A DNA stretch of 64,000 nucleotides, taken from positions 2,480,001 to 2,544,000 of the forward strand of contig OX637797.1 of assembly GCA_951802425.1 (NCBI GenBank), given 5' to 3'. Every line of letters starts with the position of its first letter. The stretch's first letter is position 1. Shown one piece after another: positions 47,617 to 60,494 of this stretch. A program made the translations under genes and the position numbers. This DNA is from Clavaria fumosa. Its lineage: Eukaryota; Basidiomycota; Agaricomycetes; Agaricales; Clavariaceae. Below the pieces are notes generated by a model, which was not told where the DNA came from, made no database searches, and saw nothing but the letters and a program-made list of their open reading frames with translations.

Positions 47617-48464
47617 TCAGGTTAGGATGAGAACTTGAAGAATGGAGTGAGGAGTGAGAATGCAGCGCACCTTAGGTTTCGCCGCTTTCGAATGCACACG
47701 GCCTGTGGTGTTCTCAACTTTCAAGCTATTCAATATGACGGCTGCCTTATCCTTCACAGTCCTCCGGTGCCTAGTAGAGTTGTATTTCAGCTGCATTTTT
47801 ATCATATCTAGGACAGGCCAAGCATCTGCAAAGTTTTTAAGTTGCGGGAACTTCATAACAGTCTGACAAATTTGGGTTAGTTCAAAATTTTGGAACATGG
47901 CCAGACGGACATACCGCTTCTCGAACTACGTGCACCAAGGCACTCTCCTGTGCACTAAATGGAAGCGTTGAGTCCAGGTGTTCGTTCACCTGATCTTTGA
48001 CAAATCCCTATGTCATAAATCAGATAAGAATGCAGAAATAAGGTCATGAGAACCTTGATATCTGAGATCAACGCAGGAGGAAGGGGGACAACTGAACGAA
48101 GAGAATAACCTCCACGCCCAGGCCGACCAACTTCGCCAAGGGGCTTTGGTATCATGTCCATCGTAGAGCCCTCGTCGTCTGCCACATTTGTATCTTCATC
48201 ATCGGAGGTCATAGGTGTCAATCGAGACCCTTCCGACATGAGAGCACGATTCTTGAATTGTCGGGTGAGCGAGCCAGCCTTATATGGCCCAGCAACTGCC
48301 TCAGCAGCACGATGGCGTACACGGCGCAATCCGATTTCTTCCTGGCCCAATAGCTTCGAAGGGCATAGCAAGTGATAATGAAGGTCCGTTTGCGCAGTCA
48401 ACATATGGAGAGCAGGCGGAGACGCATCCAGGAGATTACAAAACACTGGGGCGGGCACAGACAT
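47617..48464 (-). CDS. Transposon accessory protein 1, unknown function
   Basis: Three exons (48464-48054, 48007-47915, 47862-47617) with 46- and 52-nt introns join in frame to 249 aa. The N-terminal half is basic and mixed, then a short acidic patch ([14 protein letters not shown]). The C-terminal half is folded-looking and helical: [37 protein letters not shown] and [14 protein letters not shown]. It lies head-to-head with accessory gene 2, with their start codons about 270 bp apart, and is in the same direction as the transposase. I know no function; the pairing suggests a role in transposition or its control. Confidence 0.65.
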
Positions 48465-48599
48465 TTCGATAATTTTGACAGTGTGCTGAGGCTGACAGAG
48501 GCTGGGGCCTTGGAGTTTTATAGTCGAAATTCAGTACCACAGCCATGGCGATTACGAAAAATGCATACTGCCGTTTGACACGTGGTAGCACATCCATCA

Positions 48600-48698
48600 C
48601 TGGCGTCGAATATCTTAGGCGCAACGTCGAGAAGGAGCAGTTCCTGCATCTTCTCCGAGGTGTCGCCAGTCAGGATAGCCACTTGAACAGCCGCACCT
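48600..48698 (-). pseudogene. Short Hsp70 fragment in the divergent promoter region
   Basis: On the minus strand it matches the [25 protein letters not shown] coding segment, also present at about 40345-40440 and 51910-52010. It sits between the start codons of the two accessory genes. Just after it is a TTTATAAAA word (48699-48707) facing accessory gene 2. Confidence 0.75.
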
Positions 48699-48733
48699 TT
48701 ATAAAAAAAATCCGAATAGGGCGGAGGACTACA

Positions 48734-50824
48734 ATGGATATCGACAATCAGGACCAGGAAGAGGCCCTTGGTGGCGGGTATGGTGTCTGGACATCCGCCC
48801 CGGGCATTATTACACCGTCGCTCAGCCGCACGACCTCGAACTTCTCGTTGCCCTATGGGGGCACACCTGTAGACCGTGCAGGTAGCCTGATGCCAACACC
48901 AAGCGAACAGGAAGAAGAAATTGTCGAGTCGATGCTTTTGCCATCCGAGAATCGCATCTCCGAGAATTGCATCCCTAGCGGGTCACATGGGCATAGCGCA
49001 AGCTTGTCTCGCAGGTGCGTGCAAGTCTGTTGTGTGGGCACGGCACAAGCTTATCTCACAGGTGCAGTGCAAGTCCGTCGCGTGGGCGCAGCATAAGCTT
49101 GTCGTATGGGCAGGGTGTAGATGATCTACACTTCAGGCAGAGTGAAAACGCAGTGTCTTCCAGCCCTAGCTCTGGGGAGACAACACCAACAGGCTTCAAA
49201 CAGGTTGGTGGACACCGGCGAAAGCGACAGGGAGATGATACTCCGGGGACTATGCCGCAACCAAAGAGAAGGCACCATGGCCACATTCAGGTTTGTCCCT
49301 CTTGCGCAATGTGTCAGTGATTGACTTCCTTGATAGACACGTGCGGAGGAGATAGCGGAACTGAAGAGAAAATTAGAGAAATTAGAGCAAGAACGTCGAT
49401 CTGGCTACCAGACAGAGGTGCAAAGGATCGAGAAGGAGGGTGCGAAAAGGGTCAAAATGGAAGTCAAGCGCGCACAAGTGAGTCCAAACATCACCCAGTC
49501 ATACTCATTCATTGACTTGCTCAGGCAGAAAAGGAGGGTGAAATTGCAAGACTGGAACATCGTTATGCTCGACTCCAGGTGTCCACTCACAAGCAGAATA
49601 TTTTGCAAAGAACACAGCAGGTGGCACCCAGAAATACTCATCTGAGGAAAACTCTATGGGGATCTATGGAGGAGATGGAGGAGCCCGAAGAAATCTCGCA
49701 GAGTGCCACAGACGGTCATCCAACCGTGATGCCAGACATCAGCCCTGAATTAATTGAGCTGATAGCTGAGGAGGTCTGCAAGCGGCTGAATATTGGGAAA
49801 AGCAGCAAGCAACAGAAGGGTCAGGGGAGTAATGAAGATCCCGAAGAGCGAGCTATAATGCTGGTAAATTTTCAGTTGAATAAAAGATTATAGCTCACAC
49901 ATTTGAAGGCACTCACTCGTTGGGTATTCAGGAATACCTTTGGCATCGAGCAAGATGACGATTTTGTAAACCATCGGTCAGCATCTTCCAGACGAGTCCG
50001 TGCTTATAATGAAGGCGAAGGCGAGGGCCCTGACCCCCGTGATCTCCATTTCGACATGCGATCCGGTCCAGACACCCCATGGAACTCAACAATTATTCAC
50101 ATTCTGATTGGCTGTGCTCAGGAGAAGGCACAAGAACTAGCACATGTGCCCGAACGGTCAAATGAATATATAGAGAAAATGGTATCAGAAAAATTCCAAC
50201 GGTGCAGGGCAAAATGGAAATTTTCACAACCCAGAACTGATGAAAGTGGTGAATTGGAAACTCCAGAGGAAGTCCAACAGCGTATCGATGAGTCCAAACA
50301 GGGGATGCTCAAGGCCCAGCGACACAACACGCGACGCAACCAAGTAAGTCCCAACATCCAGAATTGAAGCTGAGCTCAAGGCTTTGCAGAGATGGCATCG
50401 GCGTATGAAGATGCTCGAGGCCATGACTGAAGAAATAGCGACTGACGACGTCAAGATTTATGAATGGCTGCAAGATGTCATGAAAACTTTGGGAAAAGAG
50501 GGTACGAGCTCCGATGAGAGTAGCGTGGAGGAGGATGGAACAGTTGTTTATACAGTAAAGCAACTACCGTGGCGACGAAACATCGACAAAGAAATTTCGA
50601 TCATCGACTCCCTGCGGACCCAAGAGCCAAGCCTTTTCACCACAAGAGGAGCAAGGCCCATAAAGAGACAGCGCGGGGCCAACAATCTGGTCAGCACACG
50701 GAAGCCAGTGCACGGATTAGCAAGGGCATTTTATGATGAGGAGTGGCTGCGAAACCAACCTCATAGTGGCCGTCGGTTCAAGATTGTTGACCAGCCATTC
50801 CGCTGGATGAAACTGTACACTTGA
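48734..50824 (+). CDS. Transposon accessory protein 2: coiled-coil protein, unknown function
   Basis: Multi-exon gene on the plus strand starting MDIDNQDQEEALGGGYG. The N-terminus is Ser/Pro/Glu-rich and disordered with a short basic patch (GHRRKRQGDDT, PKRRHH). A long coiled coil follows (AEEIAELKRKLEKLEQER, KEGEIARLEHRYARLQ). The C-terminal part is folded-looking: ALTRWVFRNTFGIEQDD, TIIHILIGCAQEKAQELAH, and a final conserved-looking block RAFYDEEWLRNQPHSG plus FKIVDQPFRWMKLYT. Introns are 45-50 nt; the one around 49013-49115 holds tandem repeats and its borders are uncertain. No known domain recognised. A role as a DNA-binding or structural partner of the transposase is a guess. Confidence 0.65.
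48990..49115 (+). repeat. Tandem repeat of ~45-47 bp, about 2.5 copies
   Basis: Units begin AAGCTTGTCTCGCAGGTGC-like and end GTGGGC..GCA; copies start near 48992, 49036 and 49095. It falls in the probable first intron of accessory gene 2, and each unit carries its own CAG|GTGC splice-like word. Confidence 0.6.
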
Positions 50825-51149
50825 TCGAAGTAGCGGTAATAACAGACTAGGGTTAGCTTAGGTTCATGTTGTCTGAGTGTACCACACTTTTTTGTTGACA
50901 CCATCGAGCACACACGCACTGTGAGCCCCTCATCGGCTTTACCTTCTCGTCACGTCCCATGCCGATAGGCACCGCGCTGTCGTCGTCTTCTGACTTGCGC
51001 TGTGGGCCTGCGGACACTACCGGCGCTCGCCGATGTGGTAGGGGAGAGACGTTTCCCGTCCGCGTTCGCGGGGCGTTGGCGGATTGCGGGGAGCGACGCT
51101 CATGGGCGGGGTCCCGACGGTGTCGGAAGCCTGGGAAGTGGGCGAGGGG

Positions 51150-51800
51150 TAAGTGAGAGGAAGAAGGAGGAACGGCTGTGCGAGGGGCGCTGCCCGTCTG
51201 CCCCCCCGCGCCGCCGTGGTCCGACGCCACATCCCCGGGACCCGCGTCGCCACGTGGCGCAGTGTCCTCAAACCTGAGCGGCGGCGCCGAGTCCGCCATC
51301 GCGTCCCCGTCCCCGTCCGCGTGCGCATGCGCATGCGCGTTGGCGCTCGCCGAGTCCTGCCGCGCCGACAGCAGTGCCCGCAGAAACGAGCTGTACAGCG
51401 CGGGCGTGTAGTGCTGGTTCGCCGTCACGCCCGCGAGCACGTCCGCGAGAGCCGCAGCCTCTGCGCCTCGCCCTCCCAGAATGCGCGCAGCTCGCGTCGG
51501 CACATCTTCAGCAGGTTCAACACCGCGTACGGCATGAACACGACGTGATGGGGACTGAGCCGGTGGAGACACGCCAACAAGTGCCACTCACTAGATACAT
51601 GCACGCCGAGAGTGTTATCGAGAAGCGTGCCCGGGGCCATGACAGGCATAGCGATGGACCTTCTCCTCATTGTATCCAAAGAAAGCATCCTGCGGTCAGC
51701 CGTGCCCGCCCCTGGAGTGATCGAGCCACTGTTTGGGCTTGACGATTGCTGGCGATCGTCATCGACAACGAGGGAAGACGTTTCGGCCATGTCAGACATG
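51150..51800 (-). pseudogene. Fragment of a fungal transcription factor gene (piece 2)
   Basis: Minus strand. It starts with a Ser-rich stretch, then SEWHLLACLHRLSPHHVVFM, PYAVLNLLKMCRRELRAFW, then in a shifted frame ALADVLAGVTANQHYTPALY and SSFLRALLSARQD, then a His/Ala-rich tail. The order and style fit the C-terminal half of a fungal-specific transcription factor domain, and it would follow the piece at 40580-40835. It is GC-rich and frame-shifted, with no zinc cluster, so it is a captured fragment. Confidence 0.55.
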
Positions 51801-51904
51801 ACGGACAGGGAGTTGGGTGTTATCAGGCAGTAGGTAGTGAAAGATTTAAATCAGGGCAGTTAGTGGTGGTATCGTGTCAGAACATTCCTTCATACCTTCC
51901 AATC

Positions 51905-52345
51905 TCCAGCTGGCGTCGAATATCTTGAAGGCGCAACGTCGAGAAGGAGCAGTTCTTGCATCTTCTCCGAGGTGTCGCCAGTCAGGATAGCCACTTGAAC
52001 AGCCGCACCGTAAGCGACAGCCTCATCAGGGTTATTCCTTGCTGTTGAAGAAGTCCGATACAAGCTTGACAATGTGTGGAATACATATTGTGCAGGTTCA
52101 TCGCAACCTGGCTCTTGGCGGCGTCGCCGATCAGACGCTCAGTGTCCGAGAAGGATACGTACGAAGGCGCGGTGCAGTTACCCTGATCGTTGGCGATGAT
52201 TTCGGCATGGTCATTTTGCCAGATGCCGACACAGCTGTATAAAATGCTCAAGACGAAGAAGACCAACGCGCACACGAGGTACTCACGAGTAGGTCGTGCC
52301 CAGATCAATGCCGATAGCCTTTGATTGAGGAAGGGTTGTCATGTT
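51905..52345 (-). pseudogene. Hsp70 fragments (right block, two joined pieces)
   Basis: Minus strand. The upstream piece (52345-52085) is the N-terminus with [12 protein letters not shown], the retained intron, and [19 protein letters not shown] through [13 protein letters not shown]. It is directly joined to [20 protein letters not shown]...LLLLDVAP from the far end of the ATPase domain (about 52050-51910). The middle of the gene is missing, so this is a deletion-joined pseudogene. Confidence 0.85.
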
Positions 52346-53103
52346 CAAGTAATTTGTCATCCCGGGCCGCAGGGCCACTGTAGGCGGTGGATGCGCTCGC
52401 CATATATGACAGTGCCATCGTAGACAGGATCTGCAAGAGAGGAGAGGTGAATCAAAGCAGTGTGAGAAATTGGAAAAAGGGACGGAAAGGACGAGCGGAG
52501 GACGCGGCCGCCACGAAGGAAGTTTCGGGGAGGAGGAGGAGGAGGAAACGGAGATGGCCACTCACAAAGCAAATCGGAGTTGAGCAATATTGTGTGAGCT
52601 CAAAGGGACGGTTGGAGACGGTTTTTTGTTGAGCATGAGAGCAACAAAGGAGGATTAGTCATAGTTTACGAGAGGAGGAGAATGACTATATTTTATGGAT
52701 CAAAATCAGGTTTTGCCAAGCTCGTGTTCCAGTCATGCTCACTTACAGGAGCAGTTGCCACCTTTGCCAGGCGGGTATGACTGACTGTCGTCGCCGTTGA
52801 TTCCTTGTTGGGTGAGATGCTCGCTTGCTGCTACTTCCTGCTGCCGAGCTCACAGCAGCAGCGGCTGCTACCGTTGCCAAGTGGTAATCATCTTTGTCCA
52901 AAGAATCAGAAATTTGACAGGGGATGGAAAAGGATTATTCAGTACCCGCGAAAAGGCCGAGGCTCCGTGCGAAGCGGACATAGTCCATGAAACTTGAGCG
53001 GGCACAACGAGGGCATTACTGTAATTGAGCGCAGAGCGCAAACGCGACCAAGTCACAGCCACAGTGGTTGGTCTCTCCCAATCGCCTTATCGCGACAAAC
53101 CAC
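52083..53103 (-). repeat. Inner inverted repeat, right arm (~1 kb)
   Basis: Inverted counterpart of 44953-45968. The outer boundary is sharp at GTGGTTTGTCG (53103). Confidence 0.85.
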
Positions 53104-53141
53104 CAAAAGCAAAAACGAATGTATTTCTTTAGATACAAATT

Positions 53142-53366
53142 TTATTTGATGTGATGGGAACACACATACCCAGTGCTGAAGATGTAGGTCACGGTGTCGT
53201 CTTTCACGGCAAGGATGTTGGGTCGAAGAAGCTGCCTGATACACCCACCATCACCTGGGGGTGTTTGCGAGGCGTTATGGAAGGGGGAAGAATGAAGGAA
53301 CATTTGAGAAGGATCGAGGCCTGTGGGCATGCCGTTGAAGGAGATGAACATGGATCCAAGTGCCAC
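53142..53366 (-). pseudogene. Unassigned captured fragment with a partial left-hand counterpart
   Basis: A 74-codon minus-strand frame (MFISFNGMPTGLDPSQMFL, NILAVKDDTVTYIFSTGYV). A similar but more decayed stretch is at about 39800-39930 on the plus strand (shared words such as acacccccaggtgatggtggg and tgcatcaggcagctt). I cannot name the source gene. Confidence 0.4.
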
Positions 53367-53414
53367 TGCAGAAGAAATCAGATTAAATGTTGAAATAGAC
53401 GAAGAAAATTAGCT

Positions 53415-54319
<905 letters not shown>

Positions 54320-54322
54320 TGT

Positions 54323-55279
54323 GTGTCTATCTTAATGGCCACAGCATTATGGAGCAACTTTCGTAAGGAGGTATGTAATACAAAGAATACGATTTACACG
54401 TTTTCATCAAGGAACTGTCGGGCGTTATATGATTATGAATGAGTGAAAAAAAGGTGGCATTTTTCCCTTGAAAGACACCTGTAACAAAGGAATCGGAGAC
54501 AAAGCCCTGCACGCTCAATTTTTTACGCCCGAGCGGAAGATCGTCGATCACGCGCCACGCGCCGGCCGAGGGAATAAAAGGGAATGACGTTAACAGCGGG
54601 AACAGGAACGGGAACGGAGAGCGGCGCGGCGCGAGTCCGCCAACCGCCCTTCTTCCTCGTCACCCTCATTTTTCGATCGAAGCTTGATCGGCGGGCTAGG
54701 GTGACTGACGGTAACGAGTTGCCGGTCATAACCGAGTGAGCGAAAAGAGGGGCCGACAAGGTTACAACGAGCAACACAACTGCACCCGTGATCGCGAGCG
54801 CGACTTCTGGGTCCTTGTCTGTTGGATAGGGTCTGACTTGGGCAGCCACGTTGTTGATCGTGGATAAGAAATGGCTCCAAGGAAAAATTTCGCAACAAGG
54901 TGGACAAAAAACAAGGAAGGAATGAGCTAATTGTGGCTTTTGTTTAGACTATTGAGCGCATTGTACAGTGACAACCCATTTTGAAAGAACGGAAGTTAAC
55001 TTAATCATTGCTCTTGTGTTGACCGTTGATTGAGTGTCGGGTGCCTCGCGCGTCGGCAGTCGGTAATGTAATAAAAGTCTTACGATGCGTCGCTTCGGGT
55101 GGTCCGCTTGTGCAGTAAATCGACATTTACCTTGTACGGGGAATGAAGAAAATTTCTCGTCCCGGTACGTTCAGCACGAGGTGATCACAATGGAGAGAAA
55201 AAAATCTTTTCTGGCTCGTAAGGGGGGGGAGACAAAGTCGTGGTGTACATCAAAGGCACAAAGGTAAAAAGACAACGCC
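54323..55279. other. Spacer right of the transposon, no confident gene
   Basis: A minus-strand frame around 54850-54525 contains one hydrophobic segment (LAITGAVVLLVVTLSAPLF) but lacks an ATG start I trust. Otherwise only short frames; the last part is the 3' flank of the uL2 gene. Confidence 0.4.
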
Positions 55280-56293
55280 TCAAACTTCTTTGACCTTGAC
55301 GGTACCGCGCAGGAGACCGGTCTGCAAGGGATAATCAGAATCCGCGAAGATAGAAGAAAGAAGAGAAGCAACATACCCGGCGAGCGGCAATGAGACCAAC
55401 TTTCTGGCCAGGGACGGCGGACCGTGCGACGGTCGACGCTTTGCCGATGTGCTGGTGGTTACCACCACCGTGGGGATGGTCGACAGGGTTCATAGCGACA
55501 CCACGAGTACGAGGCCAGCTACCATGCAGGGTCAGTGAACCATCCCACGAACCATAATAGTGTAGTTTGAAGGATAACCAAGAGCAGGAATAGAAACGCA
55601 CTTGTAACGCTTCGCCTTGTATTTGTGATATGCCCGACCGGCCTTGAGTAACGGCTTGTCGATTCTGCCTCCACCAGCGACGATGCCGATGGTGGCCCTC
55701 GCCGCGCCACTGATAGTCTTCTTCGCGCCGCTGGGCAGACGGATGCGGGTCCTGCCGTCGTCGGGAGAGTGACCAATGACGGTGGCGTAGTTGCCCGAGG
55801 TGCGCGCGAGGGCGCCACGGTCGCCGAGCTTCTCCTCGACGTTGCACACGATCGTACCCTCGGGGCACTGCGACACAGGCAGGACGTTGCCCACCGCGAG
55901 CGTCGCCTTCTTGCCGCAGTAGACAAAGGCGCCGGTGTGCAGCCCTTCAGTTGCGATAAAGGTCTCCTTGCGCAGTTTGTACCGGTATGGATCCCGGAAG
56001 ACGACGACGGCTAGCGGGGCTCCTCTGGTGTTGCGTTAGATTGGAAGCGAAGTTTGGTTTGATATGGAAGCCTCACCGGCCGGGGTCATGTATGATGTCC
56101 ACCACAATACCTCGGATGTAACCCTTGCGTTCGGCGTAATCGAGAGCGCGCAGACGGGCTGGGTTTTTGTTGTGATGGGTGTGTGCCTTGAACTGTTGGC
56201 AAAAGAAGGCGTGTCAGCGTGTAGAAATAACAAGGCCGACGATGGACGTACGATAGCGTGCGATCGTCTTTGCGCTCTTATGACCCGACCCAT
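55280..56293 (-). CDS. RPL2: 60S ribosomal protein uL2 (L8/RPL2)
   Basis: Five exons (56293-56252, 56192-56077, 56024-55602, 55518-55377, 55321-55280) give 254 aa. Landmarks are [30 protein letters not shown], the GPG-like [18 protein letters not shown], and the catalytic-centre loop [20 protein letters not shown], whose His is next to the peptidyl-transferase centre in all ribosomes. A 192-nt intron (56302-56493) interrupts the 5' leader just before the ATG, common in ribosomal protein genes. A short pyrimidine-rich upstream region is consistent with strong constitutive expression. Confidence 0.95.
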
Positions 56294-56493
56294 TGCTTTT
56301 TCTGAAATGCGATAGTGTGAGCGAGACGTTACTTAGCAAGGTCAGGACACGAGAAAGGCGAAAGTTGTCATCTAGATTGCAAAATGTGCATCCAGCGTAT
56401 TCCTCGATCATTTCTGGAACCTGCTCCTTGCAATGGTGTAGCAGAATAGCCTACAAACTAGAAACACGAATAAGAAAGTAAGGATGGACTCAC

Positions 56494-57597
56494 ATAGCGT
56501 CGTCTAGCTGCTGAGAGCGACACACTGAGGAACGAGATGGGCGTTTGAGATGTGGCTGTGCCCGGGTTATGCCGCAATTTATTCCCACCCTGTCTTTTTT
56601 GTTACGCCTCCACGCCGTTGTGTGTTGTGTCCATTTCAGGTTCATGAGTGCAAGCGACCCTTGCGTTTGCTTCATGAATATCAAACTACACAATTAACCA
56701 ATCGCACAGGCCTTGTGAATGGAGAGATCCGATTTTGGGAGAGATTGTACCGCATTAAGAATAAAACGCGCATGATAAGAGGGGGTGACAGTACGGCGGG
56801 CAGTGTTGAGCGTGAGTTCAAAAATTTGGGCCAATCATTATCCCAAAGGTCTAAACCGAAGATAGGGGAATCCTGATAGGCGAGTTGTGTGCGGTACAAT
56901 TTTTTTTTTTTTTTTTTCCAGGCTTCGAATTGAGCCGGGAGGGTTGGTTGTCATTTGTCGTCCATCAACACACAAGTCCCTTTTCCTTTTTTTGTACCCA
57001 AAGTCGACGACGCTGACCACCAAATCATCGCCGTTTTTCCATTCCATTTGCTATCCTCGTTCTCTCCGTACACACGCTCACCACTCAATTCTTTACCCTG
57101 CTCCATCCTTGTTCCCTCCCCCTCCATGGCTTCGTCTTTATTCCCCCCCCCTCCTCCTGTTCCATTACTCTCTCCTCTCATTGGAAATAAGTTCCCACGA
57201 TGTTCCACCTTTCCCTCCAATGCTGTGCACTGCATTGCACCGCAACTGCCAACCTGCTGCATCGGCACGCGCTGCGGTCCATTACTGGCCCTTGTCCGAA
57301 GTTTCAGTCCGTCCGTGGACTTTTTTTTCCCTTTTGCTTTTTCACGGCCTGCCTATTGATCCGTTCTGACGCACTGTACACCCTTTTCTGACACTAAAAT
57401 CGTCCATCCGACGCCGCACGCCCATCACCGTTCCGCCGTTGGTGCGCGCTTACGAGTTGCTGTTGAAGGGTGGTCGCTAGGCACCAAACTCTCCGCTCCC
57501 TCGTTTGGCAACAAGCCAATCTCATTCTCACATCGTGTTTCCTGACTTGCGGTCTCCGAGCGGTTCCCTCGGTTGCCCCCAATTAGCCGGGGCGGAC
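56494..57597. other. Intergenic and 5' leader region
   Basis: Divergent region between uL2 and the glutamine-rich coactivator. It contains a run of about 18 T at 56900 and a long CT-rich stretch from 57040 to 57400, probably the leader of the downstream gene. No separate gene seen. Confidence 0.5.
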
Positions 57598-60457
57598 ATG
57601 ATCCATTTAGATCGCAATCATCATCATCCTTCTCCCCTCTCCCCGAAACCAAATCTAATCTTGCCGGCCCCGCACCACAACGATCAGCACAATATACTAG
57701 CCTGGGCCCCCTTGGTCCAAAACACCGAAAAGTCTTTTACCCAGGACCACCAAGATCACTTCTTTTCTTCCCCCGACGCTCCTCCCCCCGTTGTCCAGTC
57801 TCTGCTCGACATTCCGCCTACCACCCCCACCCCCACCTCTACCGTCTCCGCCATTGCCCCTCCCGCCGCTGCCATCGCCGACACCAATGAGTCCGCCACC
57901 ACCGACAACGATGTTTCCGCCGCTGTGGAACCAGGCCTAGTCACTCTCGTCGATGCCGATCACCCTGACCTGTCACACACCTCTGCTCCCATATCACCCG
58001 CAAGCCTCGCTGCTCCATCTCCCCATCCTAGTTCGTCCTTGACCCCTCCTCCGGATGCCGCCCCGGCCTCTGCGCACGTCGCATCGCTCCAGTCACACGT
58101 TCCGAACACGGGTCAGGACATCCGAAGGCTAGAAGAGGAGGAAGAGGAGGAAGGGGAGGAGAAGGAGGAAGAGGAAGAGGAGGAATTAAAGCCACAAGAA
58201 GCGGAGGAACACTCTCCTCATGGCTTTTTTGACGTCGCGCAAACTGGCAAGGATTCTACGCATTCCACGCCCTTGACCGAGCTGTCAACGATTCCGGAGC
58301 TGGACGGTGCAGCGGAGCCAGGCGAGGCGACGGGCGGCGGCGATGTTCCTGATGCGAATAGCGGCGTCGCGAGGCCAATAAGCCCATCGAGCGTAATGCG
58401 TGAAGACCCGAGTGTTGTGTCGACGGATCTCAATACTACCACGAGGGAGGTCTCAGAGACTATGCATTCCCCTAGAGCAGGAGCGGGGGCAACTGCAACA
58501 ACAGCAGTGGTACCAGGAGTCGGCGCTGATGTCGTACCCGTCTCGGCGCGAGCGTCAATGCCGTCTGCTGGTCCTCCAACGATAACTGTCCCGTCTGGTG
58601 GATTTGAGCCGCCGAATGAGTCGCAATCGGAATCTGAACAGCCACCCAGGAGTCGAGCGTCTTCGGCATCGTCTTCGACTGTGCGATCTGGGGTAACAGA
58701 AGCGCTGGTATCTCCTTCTGGAGTCCTTCCTACTCAGCATCAGTCATCTTTCACATCATTCCCCGTTTCTGCGCCGCAAGATGCTAAAGTTGTCACAGTG
58801 CTAGAGTTGAACGCTGAGCTCTTCAAGTGAGGATTATGTTGTTTTGGATCGGCATATATGTACACAGCTGATCATCTACGCATAGAGTCTGTTTGGAGTT
58901 CCAAGCACGCTCAGTGCCCGCATCGGATCCACGCTTTCAACAGTAAGCACCTACCTGACTCGAGATGACCTATTATCTCATAATTCCCACGCATAGATAC
59001 GCGTCTCGGCTCCAATCCAACCTAGCATGGCTCGCAGCGGCTATTGATCAAAGTAGTCGTCGGGTATGAACCTCCCCGGCATATAACGTACAACGAAGTA
59101 CTCATCCCCACTTTTCAGCCCGCCACCATGATCCCCCTGCCTGCCATGGAGCCTCCACCCATGCCCGTCGAATTCGCGCCAACAGATCGCATCCACCAGC
59201 TATATAACAAGCTCCCGGTCACCTTCATCAAGGACATCACACGACGGCAGCAGGCGGCAGCGACAGCGGCCCTCGTCGCAGCGTCGCAGACCCAGAGTCA
59301 GTATAATGGGCACCACCACCACCCGGGCCCTCCTGCGCCCCCCGCGCCGCCGCTCATGTCGTCCCACCCCATGGGCCTCAAGCGGGACCGGTCAGAGGAC
59401 GGCGCGTCAGCGGCACTGCTGGAGACAGCAAACAAGCGCAGAGATACGGGAGAGGGCAAACCGGTGGCGGTGGCAGGGCCGTCAATGATGCGCGCACCAT
59501 CAATCCCACCAGTCGCCCCTCAGAACTTCCCGAATATCGTACCCCCCGCGCCTAGCGCTCCGCAGCAGATTTCGCTCGGCCCGTCGCCCCTGCAGGCGCC
59601 GCCACCGCCACAGTCCCAGCCCTCGTCCTCGTCGTTGAACATGGTCAATGCTGGAATCGCCGCGCCTGCTCAACAGCCACCCCAGCCGCCGGCGATGCTC
59701 ACTGCTGCGCGGATGTCGTCGTCTCCTTCGGCCGAGTCTCAAGCGGCTTCTGTGCGAGAGCGGAATAGACAGTTGCAGATGCGTCAGGCCGCTTACCATC
59801 AGCAGCAACAACAGCAGCAGCAGCAACAGCTATTCCAGCTCCAGCAGCACCACCAACATCAGCAGCAACAGCAACACCAGCAGCAACAGCAACATCAGCA
59901 GCGGCAACACCAGCAACACCAGCTGCAACAACAACAACAACAGCAGCAGCAGCAGCAGCAGCAGCTCCAGCATGCACGCCAAGCACAGCATCCGCCGCAG
60001 CCTCAAAATCAAAACGCGAGGCACATGTCGCCGGGTCCCGTTCCGATCTCCGGTGGGGGAGCCCAGCAGCAGATATCAGGTCTCAATGCGGCCACGGCAG
60101 GCTCACCGAATGGTGGTATCGCTCTGAGTAACAACAATGCCAATACGGGCCCCATGCTCGGGCCGGAAGCCATGCAGTACATCCATCTGCTGCAGAATCC
60201 GCAGAACCCCTTCGTGAACTATCTTTGTCAAATGATCCCAGACTTCATGCGGCTTCCTTTACCGCAACAGTTGCAAAGGATGCAGCAGTTCCAGGTTCGT
60301 CATTCCGTCAGGGTTCAGTGTAAGGACACTCACAAGTTTGATTTGATTGCGTTATTCCTTCCTTCATTCGCCGTGGATCATTTTCTACCGACCGTAGGCA
60401 CAGTTGCAGCTCCGCAATCAGCAGCATCAACAGCAGCAGCAGCATCAACAACAACAA

Positions 60458-60494
<37 letters not shown>

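Noticed and set aside
59500..60024. Minus-strand Leu/Val/Ala-rich ORFs
   Set aside because: Antisense reading of CAG/CAA repeats of the coactivator gene.
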